A DNA stretch of 18,157 nt, from positions 1-18,157 of the forward strand of contig JAEWKZ010000015.1 of NCBI GenBank assembly GCA_023393525.1, written 5' to 3'. The translations under genes and the position numbers were made by a program. Shown here piece by piece: positions 14,273 through 18,157 of this stretch. Origin of the DNA: Pseudomonadota bacterium. Lineage in GTDB: Bacteria > Desulfobacterota > Desulfovibrionia > Desulfovibrionales > Desulfomicrobiaceae. How positions within the stretch are numbered: the stretch's first letter is position 1; each line of letters opens with the position of its first letter. Under the pieces are notes generated by a model that saw nothing but the letters and a program-made list of their open reading frames with translations, made no database searches and was not told where the DNA came from.

Positions 14273-15600
14273 GGTTCACCTCGAATCTCACCCATGAGGG
14301 AGTGTTTCTTCGCGTCCACGATGTGCACGCGAACCATTCTACCTGTCAGGTTGGGAACGGGGGATGAAAAATTGACGATCCGCCCGCCTCCGTCGCGGCC
14401 TCTCCAAAAAACGTGTTCACTGTCCTGCATCTTGCTCGGCCCCTCGACCAGCACCTCCGCCTCGGTCCCAACCTGCGCGGCCAGGGCCTCCACGGTGATG
14501 CGGTCCTGCAGTTCCTGCAGAACGGCCAGACGCCTCGCCTTTTCCTCTTCCGGCACCTTGAAGGCCATCTTCTCGGCCCGAACTCCGGGCCGGTCCGAAT
14601 ACTTGAAGGAGAAGCTGGATTCATAGCGCACTTGGCGCATAAGATCCAGGGTATCCTCGAAATCCTGGACCGTCTCACCCGGAAAACCGACGATGATGTC
14701 CGTGGTCAGGGCGATGTGCGGACAAACCCGGCGCAATTCGCCAATGGTTTCCAGATAGCGTTCTCTGGTGTACTTGCGCCCCATGGCTTTCAGGACCGCG
14801 TCGGACCCGGACTGCACGGGCAAATGCAGCTGCGGGCAGAGATTGGGCAATTTGCCGAATGCGGTCACGACCTCCGGGGCGATGTCCTTGGGATGGGAGG
14901 TGGTGAATTTGAGACGAGCAAGGCCGGGAATGGCGGAAATCCGCTCCAGGAGAGAAGCGAACGAAGTGCCGTCTCCATGCTTGTCCTGGCCGTAGCTGTT
15001 CACGTTCTGCCCCAACAGGGTCAATTCGCGCGCGCCGCGCCGCACCAGAGCCTCGCATTCGGCCACCACGGCGTCGGAACCGCGCGATTTCTGCCGCCCT
15101 CTGGTGAACGGCACGATGCAGTAGGTGCAAAAATTGTCACAGCCCTGCATGATGTTCACGAAAGCCTGGGCCTGGACGGTGCCGCCTTCCGGCTGCTCAC
15201 GCTCGGGGTAATGGTCCAGGAAGTCGAGCAGACTGATCCGCAGCGCGGGGTCCGACGCCAGACGCTCCAGGGCCTGGGGCACCATGGCCGTGCCGTCGGT
15301 GCCGAAGACCAGACGGACAAAGGGAAAGCGGTTCCAGAATTCCTCGCCGATCTGCTGGGCGACGCAGCCGCCCACGGCCACGAACACATCCGGATCGCGG
15401 TCGGCGTAACTCTTCAGCCGGCCAAGCAGCGAGTACACCTTCTGCTCGGGCTTTTCCCGCACGCTGCATGTCGTGACCACAAAGACCTGGGCGTCGGATT
15501 CGCCGCTCTCGGTCCAGCCCCTGGAAACCAGGGACTGGGTCAACCAGTCGGCATCCGCCACATTCATCTGGCATCCAAAAGTCAGTATATGAAACCTCAC
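14266..15600 (-). CDS. miaB: tRNA-2-methylthio-N6-dimethylallyladenosine synthase MiaB
   Basis: MiaB is a radical-SAM methylthiotransferase that adds a methylthio group to i6A37 of tRNAs reading UNN codons. The 444-residue protein has the three expected domains. The N-terminal UPF0004 domain has cluster ligands Cys10 (FGCQMN), Cys45 (TTCSVRE) and Cys79 (VGGC). The radical-SAM core has the CxxxCxxC set Cys154, Cys158, Cys161 in GCDNFCTYCIVPFTRGR. The C-terminal TRAM domain begins near residue 375. TTCSVREKPEQKVYSLLGR marks it as MiaB rather than MtaB or RimO. The start is GTG at 15600; a GGAGG lies about 12 bases upstream, a rather long spacing, but no other start fits the family N-terminus (RFHILTFGCQMN). 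It lies 75 bases after cutA. Confidence 0.96.
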   Translation of the reverse strand: MRFHILTFGCQMNVADADWLTQSLVSRGWTESGESDAQVFVVTTCSVREKPEQKVYSLLGRLKSYADRDPDVFVAVGGCVAQQIGEEFWNRFPFVRLVFGTDGTAMVPQALERLASDPALRISLLDFLDHYPEREQPEGGTVQAQAFVNIMQGCDNFCTYCIVPFTRGRQKSRGSDAVVAECEALVRRGARELTLLGQNVNSYGQDKHGDGTSFASLLERISAIPGLARLKFTTSHPKDIAPEVVTAFGKLPNLCPQLHLPVQSGSDAVLKAMGRKYTRERYLETIGELRRVCPHIALTTDIIVGFPGETVQDFEDTLDLMRQVRYESSFSFKYSDRPGVRAEKMAFKVPEEEKARRLAVLQELQDRITVEALAAQVGTEAEVLVEGPSKMQDSEHVFWRGRDGGGRIVNFSSPVPNLTGRMVRVHIVDAKKHSLMGEIRGEPW

Positions 15601-15633
15601 GAAAACAGGTAGCCTCCTCGTATGCGTTGCGCA

Positions 15634-15663
15634 TTGCTATGAACGTTTTTTTGACCCAGTCAA
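15634..15663 (-). promoter_or_regulatory. Possible promoter with overlapping palindrome upstream of miaB
   Basis: On the minus strand, TTGACT (15663-15658) is followed after 18 bases by TAGCAA (15639-15634), a good -35 but poor -10 match. The -35 lies in a perfect 5-bp inverted repeat, TTGAC-n3-GTCAA (15651-15663), which could be an operator. This would give miaB and the tol genes a start independent of cutA. It is weak evidence. Confidence 0.25.
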
Positions 15664-15675
15664 CTGATTTTGAGG

Positions 15676-16005
15676 TCATTTCCGCGAACAGTCGCGGGTC
15701 TGCCCGTCGATCCAGCGCAAAAACGGCTCATGTCCGTGGTCCAGCGCCACCGCGACGATACACGGTACCTCATAAGGATGCATTTTCAGAACGCACGATT
15801 TGAGCGCTTCGAAAAGCGTCGCCTTCGTCTTGGCCAGAACGACCACCTCGTTCTCCTGCTGGATCCCGCCCTCCCACCAGTACATGGACCGGACCTGTGG
15901 CAGGATGTTCACGCAGGCGGCCAGGCGCTCTTCAAGCGCGGCCCGCCCGATGCGCTCGGCCGTCTCGTGATCCGGCGCCGTCATGTAGACCAGAATCTGT
16001 CCCAT
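15676..16005 (-). CDS. cutA: Divalent-cation tolerance protein CutA
   Basis: CutA is a small cytoplasmic trimer linked in E. coli to copper and divalent-cation tolerance; its molecular role is still unclear. The 109-residue product has the family's signatures: a ferredoxin-like fold starting ILVYMTAPDHETAERIGRALEERL-like, then AACVNILPQVRSMYWWEGGI, and the C-terminal MHPYEVPCIVAV. The ATG at 16005 follows a GGAGGTGA site with ideal spacing, so a 36-residue upstream extension of the frame is rejected. It is first in the minus-strand run and divergent from nth, with a 91-base shared upstream region in which no reliable promoter could be picked. Confidence 0.95.
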   Translation of the reverse strand: MGQILVYMTAPDHETAERIGRAALEERLAACVNILPQVRSMYWWEGGIQQENEVVVLAKTKATLFEALKSCVLKMHPYEVPCIVAVALDHGHEPFLRWIDGQTRDCSRK

Positions 16006-16096
16006 CTTCACCTCCATGCAAAAAACTTGAGGTTGCCCAAAAAAACTGTCAGGCAAGGCTCGGCATCTCCAGCCTCGTCTGAACGTGGAGCACCGC

Positions 16097-16765
16097 ATGA
16101 GATCATCTTCCATCGCCGCCCGCGCCAGAGCCGTCCGGGAACGGCTGGCCAGGCGCTACCCAATGCCCCGGACCGAGCTGACCTGGAACACTCCGTGGGA
16201 ACTGCTCGTGGCCACCATTCTGTCGGCCCAGTGCACGGACAGGCGCGTCAACACCGTCACGCCGGAGCTCTTCGCCACCTGGAAAACAGTGGAGCAGATG
16301 GCGGAGGCAGAGCCCGCGCAGATCGAAGAGGTCATCCGCTCCACCGGATTCTTCCGCAACAAGGCCAAGAACCTGCACGCCTCGGCGGCGAGAATCGTCT
16401 CGGAATTTGACGGCCAGGTGCCGCGCACCATGGCCGAGATGCTGACCCTGCCCGGCGTGGCCCGCAAGACGGCCAACGTGGTCCTGTCCAACGCGTTTGG
16501 CGTGCAGGCGGGCATCGCGGTGGACACCCATGTCAAACGGATCAGCTTTCGTCTCGGATTGACCCGGCAGACCAGCCCGGACAAGGTCGAGCAGGATCTG
16601 CTCAAACTTTTCCCCCGGCAGAGCTGGGGCGCGGTGAACCATTATCTGGTCCTGTTCGGCCGCGAGGTCTGCGTGGCGCGCAAGCCTCGCTGCGCCGCCT
16701 GTGAACTGGCCGACCTGTGTCCACGGAACGGGGTCACCGCCCCACTCCCTTTAACCGCAACGTAA
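16097..16765 (+). CDS. nth: Endonuclease III (DNA glycosylase/AP lyase)
   Basis: Nth removes oxidised pyrimidines and cuts at abasic sites in base-excision repair. The 222-residue product (E. coli 211) shows the helix-hairpin-helix LPGVARKTANVV with catalytic Lys124, the catalytic Asp143 in AVDTHVKRIS, and a C-terminal 4Fe-4S loop C-x6-C-x2-C-x5-C (Cys192, 199, 202, 208). LSAQCTD near residue 42-48 is also typical. Lys and Asp are 19 apart rather than the 18 of E. coli, from one extra residue. The ATG at 16097 has GGAG at six bases' spacing; the GTG at 16085 overlaps that site and is rejected. It is followed after 14 bases by tgt, forming a likely two-gene operon. Confidence 0.96.
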   Translation: MRSSSIAARARAVRERLARRYPMPRTELTWNTPWELLVATILSAQCTDRRVNTVTPELFATWKTVEQMAEAEPAQIEEVIRSTGFFRNKAKNLHASAARIVSEFDGQVPRTMAEMLTLPGVARKTANVVLSNAFGVQAGIAVDTHVKRISFRLGLTRQTSPDKVEQDLLKLFPRQSWGAVNHYLVLFGREVCVARKPRCAACELADLCPRNGVTAPLPLTAT

Positions 16766-16779
16766 CACAAAGCGTGAAC

Positions 16780-17892
<1,113 letters not shown>

Positions 17893-17962
17893 GCGTCGCG
17901 GCAAAAAATCGTAATCCCCTTGAAGAAGAGAGGCCATGTCTTTAACCATCTGAAAAGAATGG

Positions 17963-17982
17963 ATTCCCGCCTTCGCGGGAAT
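17963..17982. repeat. REP-like palindrome (ATTCCCGC-n4-GCGGGAAT)
   Basis: A perfect 8-bp inverted repeat with a 4-base loop lies 70 bases after tgt. Its sequence matches the widespread bacterial intergenic palindrome with a GGATTCCCGC...GCGGGAATGAC core, whose chance translation gives IPAKAGIHS-type peptides. Only one copy is in the window, so its repeat status rests on that recognition. The right flank departs from the usual GAC after GGGAAT. Confidence 0.6.
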
Positions 17983-17987
17983 GGCAC

Positions 17988-18010
17988 CGAAGTTCCTTCG
18001 CGACTTTTTT
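17988..18010 (+). terminator. Possible terminator for tgt
   Basis: A 5-bp hairpin (17988-17992 with 17996-18000, loop TTC) is followed after four bases by six T. The stem is short, and the element may instead belong to the end of the insertion sequence. It is the best terminator candidate downstream of tgt. Confidence 0.3.
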
Positions 18011-18042
18011 GCAGAAAACTCAAACACAGGCAAAAAAATGGT

Positions 18043-18157
18043 TCATCCGGTTAAAGCGTACTTGGCTTCGTGAATCCCCAGAATTCTGAGTTTGAAGAAC
18101 TCCTGATCCCGGTAGCCGTACGCCTGTCTTTTGAGCGTCTTGATCTTGTTGTTGGTT
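18043..18157 (-). CDS. ISL3-family transposase, C-terminal end (partial, runs off the edge)
   Basis: The minus strand is open from the right edge to a TGA at 18045-18043. It encodes 37 residues that begin TNNKIKTLKRQAYGYRD and end in LGIHEAKYALTG. This is the conserved C-terminal end of the DDE transposases of the ISL3 (IS204/IS1001/IS1096/IS1165) family, where NNKIK-x(3)-RxAYGxR closes the catalytic domain. The rest lies beyond the window, so I cannot tell whether the element is complete. No start codon is present in the visible part. The element's 3' end should lie between 17983 and 18042. Confidence 0.85.
   Translation of the reverse strand, partial: TNNKIKTLKRQAYGYRDQEFFKLRILGIHEAKYALTG

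Overview
The window is GC-rich DNA (roughly 60% by eye) from what looks like a sulfate-reducer-type Desulfobacterota bacterium, close to Desulfomicrobium or Desulfovibrio. This rests on the Hcp sequence, the MiaB sequence and the layout around tol-pal; it is inference, with no database search behind it. Gene density is high. No tRNA, rRNA or CRISPR array was seen.

Layout. (1) Positions 1-560 hold the C-terminal third of the hybrid cluster protein Hcp, closed by a perfect hairpin terminator. (2) 738-2111 (+) is a YihY/BrkB-family membrane protein with a cytoplasmic C-terminal extension. (3) 2363-3937 (+) is a NifA-like sigma54 activator (GAF, AAA+, Fis-type HTH). (4) 4188-8439 (+) is an osmoregulated periplasmic glucan operon: opgG, a 162-residue protein, then opgH. 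The 162-residue protein resembles the N-terminal cytoplasmic region of proteobacterial OpgH, while the downstream OpgH lacks that region, so OpgH appears to be split into two polypeptides. (5) 8440-8972 has no convincing gene. It holds what looks like the 5' end of a group II intron (minus strand) just after the terminator of the tol-pal operon. (6) 8973-16005 (-) is a tight run of nine co-directional genes: cutA, miaB, a bifunctional-nuclease/DUF151 gene, a PHP hydrolase gene, tolQ, tolR, tolA, tolB and pal. (7) 16097-17892 (+) is nth-tgt, divergent from cutA. (8) 17893-18157 has a REP-like palindrome followed by the 3' end of an ISL3-family transposase gene running off the right edge (minus strand).

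How the genes fit together. Two envelope systems lie back to back. OpgG/OpgH makes glucans in the periplasm, and TolQRA-TolB-Pal ties the outer membrane to peptidoglycan and the inner membrane during division. The cutA-miaB-DUF151-PHP genes upstream of tolQ are housekeeping genes that probably share its transcript. nth (base-excision repair) and tgt (queuosine tRNA modification) form a separate small operon. Mobile DNA is confined to two intergenic spots: the intron fragment beside the pal terminator and the insertion sequence end at the right edge.

I did not find a clearly new multi-gene system. The best leads are the split OpgH, the intron relic at a terminator, and the extended YihY protein.
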